Below, in pieces: positions 37,601 through 48,916 of a stretch of DNA of 64,000 nucleotides (the first letter of the stretch is position 1; each line of letters starts with the position of its first letter). The DNA is taken from NCBI GenBank assembly GCA_039545295.1, contig BCIK01000004.1, positions 497,389-561,388 of the forward strand, written 5' to 3'. The DNA comes from Udeniomyces pyricola. Taxonomy: Eukaryota; Basidiomycota; Tremellomycetes; Cystofilobasidiales; Mrakiaceae. The notes beneath the pieces were generated by a model. It was not told where the DNA came from. It was given only the letters and a program-made list of their open reading frames with translations, and did not search any database. Both the position numbers and the translations under genes were made by a program.

Positions 37601-40394
37601 TTTCGATTCTGCTCCCCGGATTCTATGACTGAGTGATGTGTAAACTCACGATTTATCGTTTTGTGTTTTCCTGTTTGATTGCCCTGTTTCCTCTTTGCTT
37701 TGGCATGCTTCTCCACAGCCGATGTGGAGATTGAGGAGCTCGAGTTTGGCTTGGACGAACCTGGACTTGCTGACGATGTCGACGACGGAGCTGATTCGGA
37801 CCCTGAAGCGCTCGATAGCGACTCGGATGACGACGATGAGATTGTCATGAACGATGGCGAAGAGGCGGAGCGTGAGTTGGGCTCCCTTCCTTCTCTTCCC
37901 TCGTATGATTGAATCGCATGTCTTCAACATGGACAAAACCGTCAAACGATCGTTAACCTTTTGCCAACCTCTTCTTAGTCCCCCTCCATATTCTTCCCCT
38001 TTACTCGCTCCTGCCGAGTGACAAACAGATGCGAGTCTTTGCGGAACCTCCAGAGGGAACCCGTCTCGTCGTCGTCGCCACCAACGTCGCAGAGACCTCG
38101 CTCACCATCCCGGGAATCAAATACGTCGTCGATTGCGGTCGAGCCAAGGAGGTACGTTGTTTTTGATCAAAGAGGATTTACGATGATGCTTCTATCATCC
38201 TCGATAAATGAGCCTAGAACTGATCGCTGCCCGCTTGTGCCCTTTCTGGCTCTCTTCTTTCCGCCATACCAACCGTCGTCGCTCGCTGATCCTCAACGTT
38301 CCTCAGCGTCATTACGATCCAGCCTCTGGCGTGCAAAATTTCCAAGTCTCGTGGATCTCTAAAGCGTCGGCCTCCCAGCGAGCTGGTCGAGCCGGTCGAA
38401 CCGGTCCAGGGCACTGCTACCGGTTGTACTCTTCACCCGTGTTTGAGAACTACTTTGAAAAGTTTGCCAAGCCCGAGATCTTGCGGATGCCGATCGAAGG
38501 CATTGTGCTCCAGATGAAATCGATGAACATTGATGCCGTCATCAACTTCCCCTTCCCGACGCCGCCCGACCGAGCGAGCCTCACCAAGGCCGAACGGATC
38601 CTCACGCTCCTCGGCGCACTCGAACCGGCTGAAAAGGGCAAGATGATCAACGGCATCGTTCGGCAAGGCACAGTCGGTGGCAAGATTACCGATCTCGGAC
38701 GGGCCATGTCCCTCTTCCCCGTCTCGCCGCGGTATGCCAAGATGCTCGTCTCGGGCCAGCAGCATGGCTGCCTCCCGTACGTCATTGCGAGTGTCGCTGT
38801 CCTGGCGGTCGGAGACCCGTTCCTTCGAGAGGAGGCGCTCGGAAAGGAGAACGAAGATGACGAGGATGGCTCGGCCGACATCGAGCCTTCGCCCGAGATG
38901 TCTCTCATCCGAAGCGACGCTCTTCGAGCCAAGGAGGAAAGGAGGTTGAAGAGGAAGGCCTTTTTCGAGACCCAAGCCGTTCGTCCCCCCCCCCCCCTTC
39001 TCTCTCCCTCTCTTTGAATGTGAGCACAAAATCCGATTTTCTGATGCAATATCGACTGACTCCCCTCGCTTCCTTTTTTTTTTTCTCTTTTCCTGCCGGT
39101 TATCTCCCAGGTTTACAACGCTCTCGGCAACGGTGCGAGTGACCTCTTCCGAATGCTCGCCGTCGTCGGTGCTTACGAGTACGATGGCACGGGCGAAAAG
39201 TTTTGCATCAAGAACTACGTCCGACCCAAGGTGAGTGAACAGCAAAGGGAGGAAAATGGGGATCTCATTTGATTGGAACATGGAAACCACATTCGACTTT
39301 CCGCTCAGCGGTTGGGAGAACAACTATCTGTGTTGAAAAAGGCAGGATGATGATTGATGGTGTTCTTCACACTCGATTACGTTTGAACCACCCCTCTCTC
39401 TATCCCTCATCTTTTCAGGCGATGCAAGAGATTCACAAGCTCCGAGCTCAAATGTCAACCATCGCCTCATCGACCCTTGCCATGCCCACGACATCTTCCT
39501 CCTCCTCTACAACGCCGGCACCACCTCTCTTCTCTCCCAAATTGACGCCTCCCAACCCGACCCAGTTGAAGATCATCCGTCAACTCATTACCTCTGCTTT
39601 CATCGATCAACTCGCCGTGCGCAAGGACATTGTCGATCCGTCCTCGGGCTCGGCTGGGGCGCGGTTCGAATCGACCCGGGGCGTCGCGTACCGAGCCATG
39701 GGCGTCACCGGAGAGGATGTGTATATCCATCCGAGTAGCGTCATGTTCCATGGTGAACCCCCAGAGTGGCTCGTTTGGCAGGACGTCGTAAGGACGAGTA
39801 AAGTTTGGTTGAAGAGTGCGTTTTTTTTTTTTTTTTTTTTTTTCGTTCTCTCGTGGTCCCATCCGATCGGTGTTTCTCTCCCTTTTTACAAAATAAAAAT
39901 AAAAATAAAAAATAAAGGGGAAGGGGAGGAGGAACTCTTCAAGCCATTCTTTGTGACTAACAAACTCTTTTGTTTGTTTTGTTTTGTTTCCGACTCTATC
40001 ACTTTCCCTTTTCCTTTTTTTTGTTTGGTTGCTGTTGTGTGTGTGGCTCTTTCTTTTCATCCCTTCAGCCGTGACGAAACTAAATCCAGCCTGGCTACCG
40101 ACGCTCTCGCCTTCCCAATTCGTCTCCTTCTCCAAACCCCTTGAGACGCCCAAGACTTCCGCCGGCTCCTCCTCCGTCTCCTCGCTCCACGCCAAGAAAC
40201 TCATCGGGTCGAAAGAGGGTGAGAAGCGGGAGGTGTTCGTGATTCCGAGCTTCAATTTCAGTGGCTTTGGCGCCAGTGGAGGCGTCGCTGGCGGTGGGGC
40301 CGCCAGTGGCGGAGAAGGGAAAGGGATCGAGTTGCCGCCGATGAAGCGGACGGAGGTGTGGAAAGGGGGCAAGTGGGTTTTGGTGGGCAAGTAA
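34627..40394 (+). CDS. ECM16: DEAH-box RNA helicase Dhr1/Ecm16 (DHX37)
   Basis: Nucleolar helicase that releases U3 snoRNA from pre-ribosomes during 18S rRNA maturation. ATG 34627 opens [17 protein letters not shown], followed by a basic KKKKG patch and a Lys/acidic N-terminal region with a run of Asp/Glu (about 35880-36010). The core shows [17 protein letters not shown], motif [21 protein letters not shown] (about 36475), [13 protein letters not shown] (Ia), [10 protein letters not shown] (II, about 36876), [13 protein letters not shown] (III, about 37180), [12 protein letters not shown] (IV), [15 protein letters not shown] (V, about 38070) and [12 protein letters not shown] (VI). Winged-helix/ratchet and OB-fold parts continue to WLPTLS near 40100. 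A long acidic insertion separates IV and V. Stop TAA at 40392-40394. About ten introns, one containing a long T-run (about 39820-39843). Confidence 0.95.
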
Positions 40395-40704
40395 AGAGGT
40401 GGAAAGGTCAAATGAGGTTTTCGGTGCAATAAGTCAGAGAGGGAGAGATAGGGAGATGAATCAAGACAGAAAATGATGTCGAGTGTATACATATATATAT
40501 GCGTCTTTTTCATATCTATCGTGATTGGATCGATCGTTGTTTCTTTGCATCAATTGATCCGTTGGTTTGGCAGGTCCCCCCAACTGGGTTGTACACGTCC
40601 CTCATCATACGTGCCTATTCTCAAAGACGAACTCCCCAAACGGAGACGAAGTAGGAAACAAAAAGGAAACGAAAAATGCATATGATAAATGACTCTTTTT
40701 GTCA
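40395..40704. other. Convergent spacer DHR1 / DJ-1
   Basis: About 310 bases of 3' flanking sequence for two convergent genes. A short TA run at about 40493-40500 is the only simple repeat; no gene seen. Confidence 0.5.
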
Positions 40705-42169
40705 TCAAAGGGTAGGAATCATGAGGGGACCCCGAACTTCTTCCATCTTTTCGTTGCCCAGAACAGATTTGATGAGGGCGAGAGCCTGGTCCCAGTGTAT
40801 GTTATCCAATGTAAGTTCAGGAAAGAAACAGGGAAACCTTGAGTAAGTCTTTGTTCGGCACGAGGCACATGAAGAAGAGTCGAAGACGTACAAAGATGAT
40901 GGACGTGCCTGGTCCTCGACTGAATGTTTCATCCGTCGAGATAAGAAGATGCATAAGAAATGAAAGACAAAAAAAGACCAGGGAGTACTTAATGTGATGA
41001 ACCACTTTGCTTTACTCGTTCTGTCAGTTGGGTACTGAACCGACGAGGAACAGAGGATCGAGCAGCAGCGTGCTATCGGGCAGTAGGCAGCTATAGGTTG
41101 AACGAGGGATCTGATGAGTTTGGGACACGTACGATGTGATGAGTCGGTCGTGGACGACGACATCTTCTTCAATATAGTTGTAACCTGTCAGACGTTGATA
41201 TGATTATGACGGCAAGAAACCAACTCAGTCATGATTAGCATCTAGACACTTGATGCCAAGACTTGATGTCTATCAGACCAGTAAATTGACAGCCTGTCGA
41301 CTTTCCAGTCCGATCATTGCTGGTTCCCNCCCCCCCCCCCCTTTTTCATCACCCAATCGGCGTGCTCATCTGTTCTCAAGCCAGCACGAGTAGACAAAGA
41401 AGACTTTTGTGTCATTAGAGACACGTACGGTCTTGTAGCTTGCTCTTGACGCTTGGATGACTCGTTACTCGGATCTTGCCATGAATCCAACTCGTTCGAT
41501 CGCCGTTGTCCGTTTGATCGCTCCCGATGCCGGCTTCCAACAGACACAAGGGTCCGGCGCAGATGAGGCCCACAGTCTTTGAGTGGTCATGATAGGATTT
41601 CCGAAGGAGGGTTTGGACGAGCGAGGATTGGGAGAGGGTCGTCGCTCCAGGGAGACCGCCAGGAATGACGAGCAGATCGAATTCAGGGATCGCCTGACAA
41701 AGTCAAGCCAAGGAGTAGAGAGAGAGAGAGATAAAGAGATGAGGGAGATATAGCTGAGCTTAACAAGGTGATCGTGATGGACAGAGAGAGAAGAGTGCCG
41801 CGTGCCAGAGTGTAGGCGGCGATATCTTGATGTTGGGTCGACCCGAGCCATCTTAATCTATGTGCAGATGCAGCCCTAACACCTCGATGGTCACAGCGAC
41901 AAGCACGCTCTGCGTAGACTCACCCCACCATCTGTCAGCTGAATATCAGGCACGACTTTGAGACCGCGGCTGCAAGTGACATAGGGAGTTGAAGACGGCC
42001 AGACCGAAGACGAGGAGGCATGGAGAGGATGAGGAGGAGGGCTGTCGGAGCCGGATTCGACGATGGACGCAGAGGTGACGGTCAAGCCGGCACGGACGAG
42101 CAGGTCATAGGACGTGGAAAACTCGATCTCTTCAGTGCCGTTGGCGAGGAGGATGAGGGCTGATTTCAT
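40705..42169 (-). CDS. DJ-1/PfpI family protein (PARK7-like)
   Basis: Predicted oxidative-stress or glyoxalase/deglycase-type protein of the cytosol. The start at 42169 gives MKSALILLANGTEEIEF, with the conserved N-terminal glutamate, then LLVRAGLTVTSASI. The nucleophile elbow is TVGLICAGPLCLLEAG (about 41540-41580), containing the catalytic cysteine. Downstream exons give YNYIEEDVVVHDRLITS, then RGPGTSIIF and ALALIKSVLGNEKMEEVRG, ending MIPTL at 40705. The splice phases TC|T and TTT|GCT agree. The segment between the elbow and the last domain (about 41430-41520) is more polar than usual, and the intron after it carries an ambiguous base in a C-run (41329), so one join there is uncertain. Confidence 0.9.
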
Positions 42170-42409
42170 TTGGAGATGCAGGACGGATGAATGGATGGGA
42201 AGGAGGTGATACGTCTCTGATGATATGCCGGAATGACGTAATGAGTGATGGTTGTCAACCCAAATGTCAAGAGTCACTAGTCACTAGTCATGGTTCATCA
42301 TATACATATACCATCAAGCCGGCGGTCGTCCACACAAACTTCTTCCCCAACAACCGTCAGCTGTTTTTTTTCTTCGCCATCGTCCCAATCCCCACTACAA
42401 ACCGCACAC
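42170..42409. promoter_or_regulatory. Short divergent promoter, DJ-1 / acidic protein
   Basis: Only about 240 bases separate two divergent start codons, so the promoters must be shared or overlapping. A directly repeated GTCACTAGTCACTAGTCA stretch lies at about 42272-42288; it is a visible tandem repeat and may be a regulatory site. Confidence 0.45.
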
Positions 42410-43062
42410 ATGTCTCATTCGTTCGTAATGACTGTTCTATTCGCACTTTCCCACTTGTTCGACCCTCGGCCATCGGATCACCCCGCTAATCTTAACCTCA
42501 TCGGCATCAACCCTGTGGCGTTGATATCATCCATCCCCGCAGTCATCATCAGGACGTCGACGAGTCGACGTCCTCGACGTCCGCTCCGACTGCACTGCAC
42601 CAGCAGGACGATCAACCCCTCCTCTCCGCTACTTCTGACGACTCGACTACCACGACTGACAGCAGCTCCAAGGACCCTACCTCCCTATCGGATGATATTG
42701 ACGCCTCCACTGCCCTCCACACCAAGCCATCCTTCTCTGCGTCCGTCAATGACAACGCCAGTACTAGTCCGGCCACGTCTACGTCCAGTGTTCCAAGTAA
42801 TACGACGTCGGGGGATGACATGCGCCCTTCGCTCATCAGCGACACTCCGCAAAGTCATCAGACGTATGACGACGACGTCGCGCACGAAATCGGAGGTGAC
42901 TACGATGTCGACGAGAACGAGTACGAGGATGACGAAGGGGCGGACGGGACCGTCGTCGTCGGTGGGGAACCCTTGGAGTTGGGCGAGGGCGTGCTCGATG
43001 AGAAAGAGGAGAGCTTGATGGATGGATTGGGCCCGGGATCGATGGATATGGAAATGCTCTGA
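42410..43062 (+). CDS. Small acidic Ser/Thr-rich protein of unknown function
   Basis: I do not recognise a family. The model is an 11-base coding exon (42410-42420, ATGTCTCATTC), an intron 42421-42542, and a 520-base exon 42543-43062, total 176 residues. Joining restores MSHSHHQDVDESTSST in frame. The protein is rich in Ser/Thr/Asp in the first half and strongly acidic in the second (about 42880-43062), with DYDVDENEYEDDEG and a C-terminus GPGSMDMEML. No signal peptide, membrane span or catalytic motif is visible; it looks intrinsically disordered. It is divergent from the DJ-1 gene. If the first exon is wrong, the protein could start at an internal methionine such as 42820. Confidence 0.62.
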
Positions 43063-43680
43063 TTACTGGATAGGTGGTACATGGGTGGTTGGTCAAAACC
43101 AGTTAGGGTAGGGAGTCAGGGAGGGTGAGGGAAGCGATATCAGGTGGTGGTGACCATGCATGGGTTGTGGATAGGTTGTACTATTATTAATCTCATCGAT
43201 ATGATCTCATGTCAAACAGGCTGGCATATCAGCAACAGGCGTTAAGCACCCAGCTCAGATCTCAGACGCCTGCAAAGGATACTTATCTCGCGAAACCACG
43301 TGGTTAATGATTAGCTAAAGTTGTGTGTGTACGGTCGGATGAACCGCATGGAGGGCATTGGTAAGCCATTTTCTCACGTGTTCACATCTGAGTGAGGGTT
43401 CATGTTGAATGATGAGTCAGGTCATGCGATCATGTTGGCGTGACTGATGGATGGGTGAGCGAACGATCGATTGATGATTAGATAATATCATAGGAGCGTG
43501 AGAACTTGATCTCACGTTTATATATAATCAGCTAGCCAGCGCGCAGGCCACACCCGGCGGTCGGCGCCTCGACAGACATATAAACGCATACATTTCTTCA
43601 TTCATCTATCCAACAACAACATCAACACACTCACACTTCCAACTACCCACATCTCACTCTCACTAAACTTATCTCCAACC
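43063..43680. promoter_or_regulatory. GST upstream region
   Basis: About 620 bases between co-directional genes. TATA-like stretches occur at about 43517-43527 and 43577-43585, the latter about 100 bases before the GST ATG and followed by a CA-rich leader. I see no additional gene. Confidence 0.45.
43577..43585 (+). promoter_or_regulatory. TATA-like element upstream of GST
   Basis: CATATAAAC sits about 100 bases before the start codon and is followed by a CA-rich, G-poor leader typical of a fungal 5' UTR. Position and sequence are consistent with a TATA box; transcription start is unverified. Confidence 0.35.
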
Positions 43681-44421
43681 ATGGTCCCTACTATCCGAGG
43701 CAACTACCACGCCACCGTACGTATGCACCGACGGACTGGCATCTCATCTCATCGTTCACTGACCCCTTCATATGTTCAAGTCATTCATCTGCGATGGATT
43801 TGCCTGCCAATGACCACCGCCATCTCTGACTTTTGTTTGTTTGTTTGTTTGTTTGTTGTTCGTCCATCTCTGATCACTTGTGTGTAACCATCGTCCTTGC
43901 TCCCTTTCTCGTGTTCTCTCTACCCAGTGCGCCCGACGAATCTTGGTCGTCGCCGCCTACTACGGTCTCGGTGGGTTACTTTCTCCCGGATCTCGATCTC
44001 CCAATTATTAAATACCCTCGGTCCCTTCAGCCACTGATCCATGTCCCTTGCTTTTCCATCCCTTCCTCTCTCTCTCTCTCTCTCTCCGGGCTCTTTCCAT
44101 CGTAATCTACTCTTTCAGAGGAAGGCAAGGACTTCACTTTCGACAACGTTGAATTCTCCGAGATCAAGACCCCCGCCTGGCTCGAAACCCAGCCGTTCGG
44201 TCAAATGCCCGTCCTCATCGACGGTGACTACGTCCTCTATGAATCTCGAGCCATCGCTCGATACCTCGCCAACATCGCCGGGAAACTTCCTTTGGACGAC
44301 CCCAAGAAGCTCGCGTTGATCGAACAGGCGGCCTCGGTCGAAATCAGCAACTTTGATGCGTACGCCTCCAAGATTCTGTTCGAGAAGATCTTCAAGAGGT
44401 GAGTCAGATGGCGTTCTCTTT

Positions 44422-44486
<65 letters not shown>

Positions 44487-44954
44487 GCTATTATCGTTAT
44501 TATAATTTTTTCGTCTTTTGTTATCATATCGTCGGATTTGTGCTGAAGCCAATTTCTGGATTCCTTATTCATCTCTCTCTCTCTCTCTTTCTCTCGATCG
44601 CTCTGGTCCGTTCTCCTTCCCTTCCTTGTCTCCTCGCCATCTCATGATATCCCTGTTCCAACCCCTAGCATGCACGGAGCCGGTCCAACCGACGAGTCCC
44701 TCGTCTCGACTCTCACCTCGACCCTGGCCTCCAAACTCGACGTGTACGAGACCATCCTCTCCAAGACGCCTTACCTTGCCGGGCCCGAACTCACCATCGC
44801 CGACTTGTTCCACTTGCCGCACGGTACGATGGTCTCCGACCTCGGCGCGGCCCCTGCCTTGACGGACGCTCAAGGTCACCCAAACTTGGCGAGGTGGTGG
44901 AAGGAAATCTCGACGAGTGACGCTTGGGTCAAGGCGAACGAGAAGATCCAGTAG
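43681..44954 (+). CDS. Glutathione S-transferase (phi/theta-like)
   Basis: Predicted cytosolic enzyme conjugating glutathione to electrophiles. Four exons splice in phase: 43681-43716, 43928-43970, 44119-44398 and 44669-44954, giving 214 residues, normal for the family. The thioredoxin-like domain has MVPTIRGNYHAT then CARRILVVAAYYGLEE, the cis-proline GQMPVLIDGDYVLYESRAI, which binds the glutathione gamma-glutamyl group, and RYLANIAGKL. The helical domain includes PYLAGPELTIADLFHLPHG, the conserved N-capping/staple region, and HPNLARWWKEISTSDAW. The third intron carries a long TTG repeat. The residue that activates glutathione is probably a Ser, Thr or Cys near the N-terminus, not certain from sequence. 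Confidence 0.95.
44422..44487 (+). repeat. TTG trinucleotide microsatellite in GST intron 3
   Basis: About 22 uninterrupted TTG units lie inside the third GST intron, beginning about 23 bases after the donor site. On the reverse strand this reads CAA/ACA, which creates spurious poly-Thr/poly-Asn frames. Length polymorphism is expected. Confidence 0.95.
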
Positions 44955-45778
44955 TTTTGACCGAGAAAGACAAAACAAGCTTACCACTGGATGAACTCGC
45001 TAGACGCTATATAGATTGGAATGAAGTTGGGAGGTTTCAGCTGGGAAGGGTTCATTGAGGCTTGGTTCCTGTTTTGTATAGATCAGTTCAAGGTCGGGAA
45101 GTTGCTCATAAACTATATATATATCGCAGGAGACGTATCTGTTTATGATGGTTTTCTCTTGTACTGTACTGCTGTTTTTTTTTTTTTTTTTTTTTTTTTT
45201 CCATCGGTTCCGTCGCTGGCCGGCCGATTCGTGTTACAAAGCACTACAAGGTTCTGATTTCTTCGTCAACATGACATCGTGAGTACGATAGATATCTCGG
45301 TAGAACAGGTGCCCTAGGACGGATGGCATCCAACATTGGCGTTCATAATTAAGTAAAGAGATCCTGAGACCGTTGATGCCCTTTAGTATCGTTGTCATGT
45401 AGGCATCCATCCTGACACGGCGAAAAACAGTGATTTACGAGACGAGAGCTACTTGGGTTAACACGAAGCCCTACCCTAGGGCAGATACGACCAAATCAGT
45501 AACATGATTATATATCCCCTATTAGTTATGATTGAATCCCTGTCAGTTGTTCAAGATTCCTGCAATCTAATTAAATGGATGTTCCATTTGTCTGTTTTTG
45601 AGTTGCAACATGCATCCATGGTATAGGAACCCACACATCCATGCCCTTCTCTCTCTCTCTCTCCAATCGACAAGAAAAGAAAAAGTCGGCAGGAAACCCA
45701 CACACGCCCAAGAGCGTGTGGTGTCTTCTTTTCGTTCTTCTTTTCTGTTGACTTCCACAAAAAACGTAAGACTTAAGT
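44955..45778. other. Convergent spacer GST / RPL20
   Basis: About 820 bases of 3' flanks. It holds a TA run (about 45115-45124) and a T-run of about 26 bases (45175-45200), likely in the GST terminator zone. The middle part (45270-45600) shows nothing recognisable. Confidence 0.5.
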
Positions 45779-47274
45779 TTAAGCCCAAGTGGAAGGTCGG
45801 TTGGCGGCGAAAGTCGACTTGGACGACGGTCGCCTGTGGGGGAGGGGGAACTTGAGGCCCGGAACCAAGAGCTGCTTGATGTAAGGTCGTCGAATGTCCT
45901 CGGTCTTCTCAATCTCAACAACTCGGAGGATCTGAAGAAATTGGTGCACACGCCCGGACATGGTAAACGAAGCGTGGAGAGCAATCCAGATGAGAGGGAG
46001 AGAGGCACATGGCGCAATTTGAGAGGGAATGAGGGAAAAGGGTATAAAACGACAAGCAGAGTTAGATGAGACCTTGGCTGAAAATCACGGTGAGCATGTA
46101 AATGGACGAAAAAGGTCCCATTCCATGGCAAGGACGTACGTGGATCGAGCGGAATCGAGCACGGTGTCGGGCTGACATGTCCTGGTAAAGGGACTCGACG
46201 GCAGCAGTTCGGGAGAGCTCTCGGTACTCCTTGTACATGTTGTGGGTACCCGATCGCGAGTCGTATCGGATCCAGATACCGAAGTTCTTGACCTTGAGGG
46301 GCTTCTTCTCCAAGATCTGAGAAGGGGGGTTGATGAATGATGCAACGGGAAAAGGGCGGGAACGATGGGGGGTAAGTAAAAAAAAACTTGGGGTCTTGGT
46401 ACCTAGTCGTGACCAAATCTTGACTACACGCGGTGGCTATCCTTGAGCTCCTTTTCTCTGCTTCTCAAATCCATCCAGCCCATATGCCAACCTCCAAAAC
46501 ACGTGTCCATCTAGTTTTCATCCCCTTCTATTCCCATAACTCGTCCAACCAGTCCCTTGACAAGCGCCGTGATGATGGATAAGAGTGGACGAGAGCACGT
46601 ACGGTGTTGACGGCAACGATCTCTCCGTTGGCCTTCTTGACCTTGTGGAGCTGTCGGAGGAAGTACCAGAATCGGGACTTGGCAACGACCTCGTTGGGGG
46701 CGAAGATCCTCATTCGGAAGAGCTGAAACGGTTGGTAGATGGGTTTTTGGGATATGGGCGATACATACCGAGAAAGAAAGAGGAGAGTGACGTGTCAGCG
46801 AAAGGAGAAAGGAAGAAACCGAGCGGGTTGACTGTAGGGCGAGAGAGAAAGAGGACCAGGGAAAAGAGTAGACACTGAGCACGCACCTTGGGCGAGACAT
46901 CAGTCTCGGTGGGAAGCTTCCTTCCAAGGACTTGGTACTCAGTGAATCGGCCGGGCCTGAACGGATGAGGTAACAAAAGAGGTATGTGGTCAGTAAAAGT
47001 GTTTTGGACGAGACGGGTTGGATAGGGTTTGACTGGTGGTGTATGCGAGGATGAGTGAGGGAGGGGCAAAGGAGGGAAAAGGAGACAAGGCGAAAAAGAG
47101 AGTGACCAAGAGGTCGGCCTGCTTTTCCTCTCCCTCTGTCGACCAGAACGGCGATAGAGTGGGACGGGGATGTACAAGAGGTGTATATGCGGATGGGATA
47201 GGCAAGGAGAGGAATGATTGGGCGTGATATCGAGGGAAGGAGGAGAGAGCCACGGGGGAAGAGACGACTAACAT
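45779..47274 (-). CDS. RPL20: 60S ribosomal protein eL20 (Rpl20/L18a)
   Basis: Structural protein of the large cytosolic ribosomal subunit. Exons read [116 protein letters not shown], then [20 protein letters not shown] and a tail ending RPSTWA with TAA at 45779-45781. The match to eL20 is nearly complete and of normal length. The first coding exon appears to be just AT (47274-47273): the donor GTTAGT starts at 47272 and the acceptor near 46957 supplies G, giving MPGRFTEYQ. Thus the start codon is split by an intron of about 315 bases. It shares a 455-base divergent spacer with the mL54 gene. Confidence 0.95.
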
Positions 47275-47729
47275 TGCTGGGTGAATACTCTTGAGGAGGT
47301 TGCAAGACGGAAGAAGGCAACTTGGACCGTCGCAAAGTTTGAGAGACTCATCAACCCAGCCCTCATTCCTCATTCCTCATTCCTCAGACGCCTGGCACAG
47401 GGAAGGCATGACACAGCCCCCCCTTCCCCTTCCCCCTACACACACACACACACACACACATACACAGCCCGCGAACCCATCACGCCGCCGCCCGCCTTAA
47501 CCATCTTTCAATCTCGCCCCCAGTCAAGTCAGTCCATCTTTGTCCTTCTCGTCTGACCTATTAGTCGCCCCCCGTCCCCACCCTTCTTGGTCTTTCATTC
47601 ATCATCATCATCGTCGTCTCTCTCTCCACCCACCCACACACCTCACCTCATCCCAATCTCATCCACACTCTCACACCCTCAATCAACACACAATCCTCTC
47701 ACCCACTCCACTTAATCCAACCCACCACC
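47275..47729. promoter_or_regulatory. Divergent promoter region RPL20 / mL54
   Basis: About 455 bases between divergent starts of a cytosolic and a mitochondrial ribosomal protein gene. It contains three near-tandem CTCATTC units (about 47362-47386), a CA microsatellite (about 47440-47462) and a long pyrimidine/CA-rich leader before mL54. Shared control is an inference from spacing. Confidence 0.45.
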
Positions 47730-48916
47730 ATGCTGCTCGCCCGCCCAACCTCCCTTTTGTCCCGGTCATGCCTCCGCTGCTCGGCCCCTGCTTCAATCGC
47801 GTCGTCCCACCTCATCCGACACGCCCCTTCCTCCCGTTCATACGCCTCAGTCGACACTTCCGCCTCCTCCTCATCATCACCATCCTCATCCTCGTCATCA
47901 TCACCATCACCATCGGTTTCCCCTACTGATTCGTCTACTGTCACTTGGACCCGTACGAAACCTCTTTGCTTGCTCGCACCTTTCTTTCTCTCCCTCCTCC
48001 TCCCCCCCCCTTCCAGATCCACACCTAAACCCCTACACTCAACTCAGCCTTTGCATAACAACCCTTCCGAAGCTTTCAAACTAACCTCCGCCTATCGAAC
48101 CCCCTCCCCTTTCTCGTTTGTCCATGCCCTTCACTCTGCCCCCTCCCCCTTGACGCGTCTTCTTTTCTCCTCGTTGTTCTCTCTCTCTCGTCCTTGGCGG
48201 GAAATCGTTTCTTAAGCTCCCTCGTCGACCTTCCTCGCCGGCACGCCCATGCCCGAACTCGTCATCCTCAAATCGCAATCAATCCCTCAAGCCAAAGAAG
48301 ACGACGCCTACCCACCTTGGCTCTGGAAGCTCATTGGCGAAGGCAAAACCCTCGCCGACCAAGGCGTCATCAGCGCCGATCGAGGCGATAAGTGGGATGC
48401 CAATCTTCTGAGGAGACAAGTCAAGGCTACGTGAGTTGTCATCCTGTTTCTTTCTCTCTCTCTCTCTTTCTCCCTTCCATCCTCCCTCTCCCTTGTACTT
48501 TTCTTTGTATTCTTCTGTTTCTACCTTCTCTTCTATGCGATCGGCTCGTGGTTGCATGCATAAACGAAGTCGAGTGGTATCTCGACATGAGGAAAGGGAA
48601 CGAAGGGGGAGGAGTGTCAGGGAGGAGAAAGAAAGGAGGTTTCCCTTCATTAGATTGACCCAAAAACAAAACCCTACAAGAACCCCAAAAGCCCCACCAA
48701 ACCCAGAAATAAAATCTAATCAACCGCTTTTGGCTTGTTGAACTGACTTTTTTTTCTTCTTCTTGTTTTCTTAAAAACTCTTTTTTCCACTCACACTATT
48801 TTCTCTCTCTCTTACCCTCCCTCCCTTCCCCCCCCCCCCCTTTCCCCGTATACACATTGGAAATCGATAGAAACCGAAAATCTATCAAGGCCCGTAACTT
48901 GCTTACCAAGAAGTAA
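47730..48916 (+). CDS. MRPL37: Mitochondrial large-subunit ribosomal protein mL54 (MRPL37)
   Basis: Protein of the mitochondrial 54S subunit. Three exons fit in phase: 47730-47952, 48217-48430 and 48871-48916, total 160 residues. The N-terminus MLLARPTSLLSRSCLRC with RHAPSSRSYASV is a clear Arg/Ser-rich mitochondrial presequence, followed by a Ser run. The core is AGTPMPELVILKSQSIPQAK, DDAYPPWLWKLIGEGKTLAD and KWDANLLRRQVKA, then NRKSIKARNLLTKK, the mL54 hallmark: WLW followed by a basic C-terminal helix. The second intron is about 440 bases and pyrimidine-rich. The coding region of the last exon is only 46 bases. Confidence 0.93.

Noticed and set aside
38433..39323. 296-codon minus-strand open frame
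   Set aside because: Antisense to the conserved C-terminal domains of the DHR1 helicase; composition is the mirror of that gene.
44115..44572. Poly-Asn/poly-Thr/poly-Cys proteins
   Set aside because: Translations of the TTG microsatellite in the GST intron.
45571..46416. 281-codon minus-strand frame
   Set aside because: Overlaps eL20 exons in another frame; the eL20 frame is clearly the coding one.
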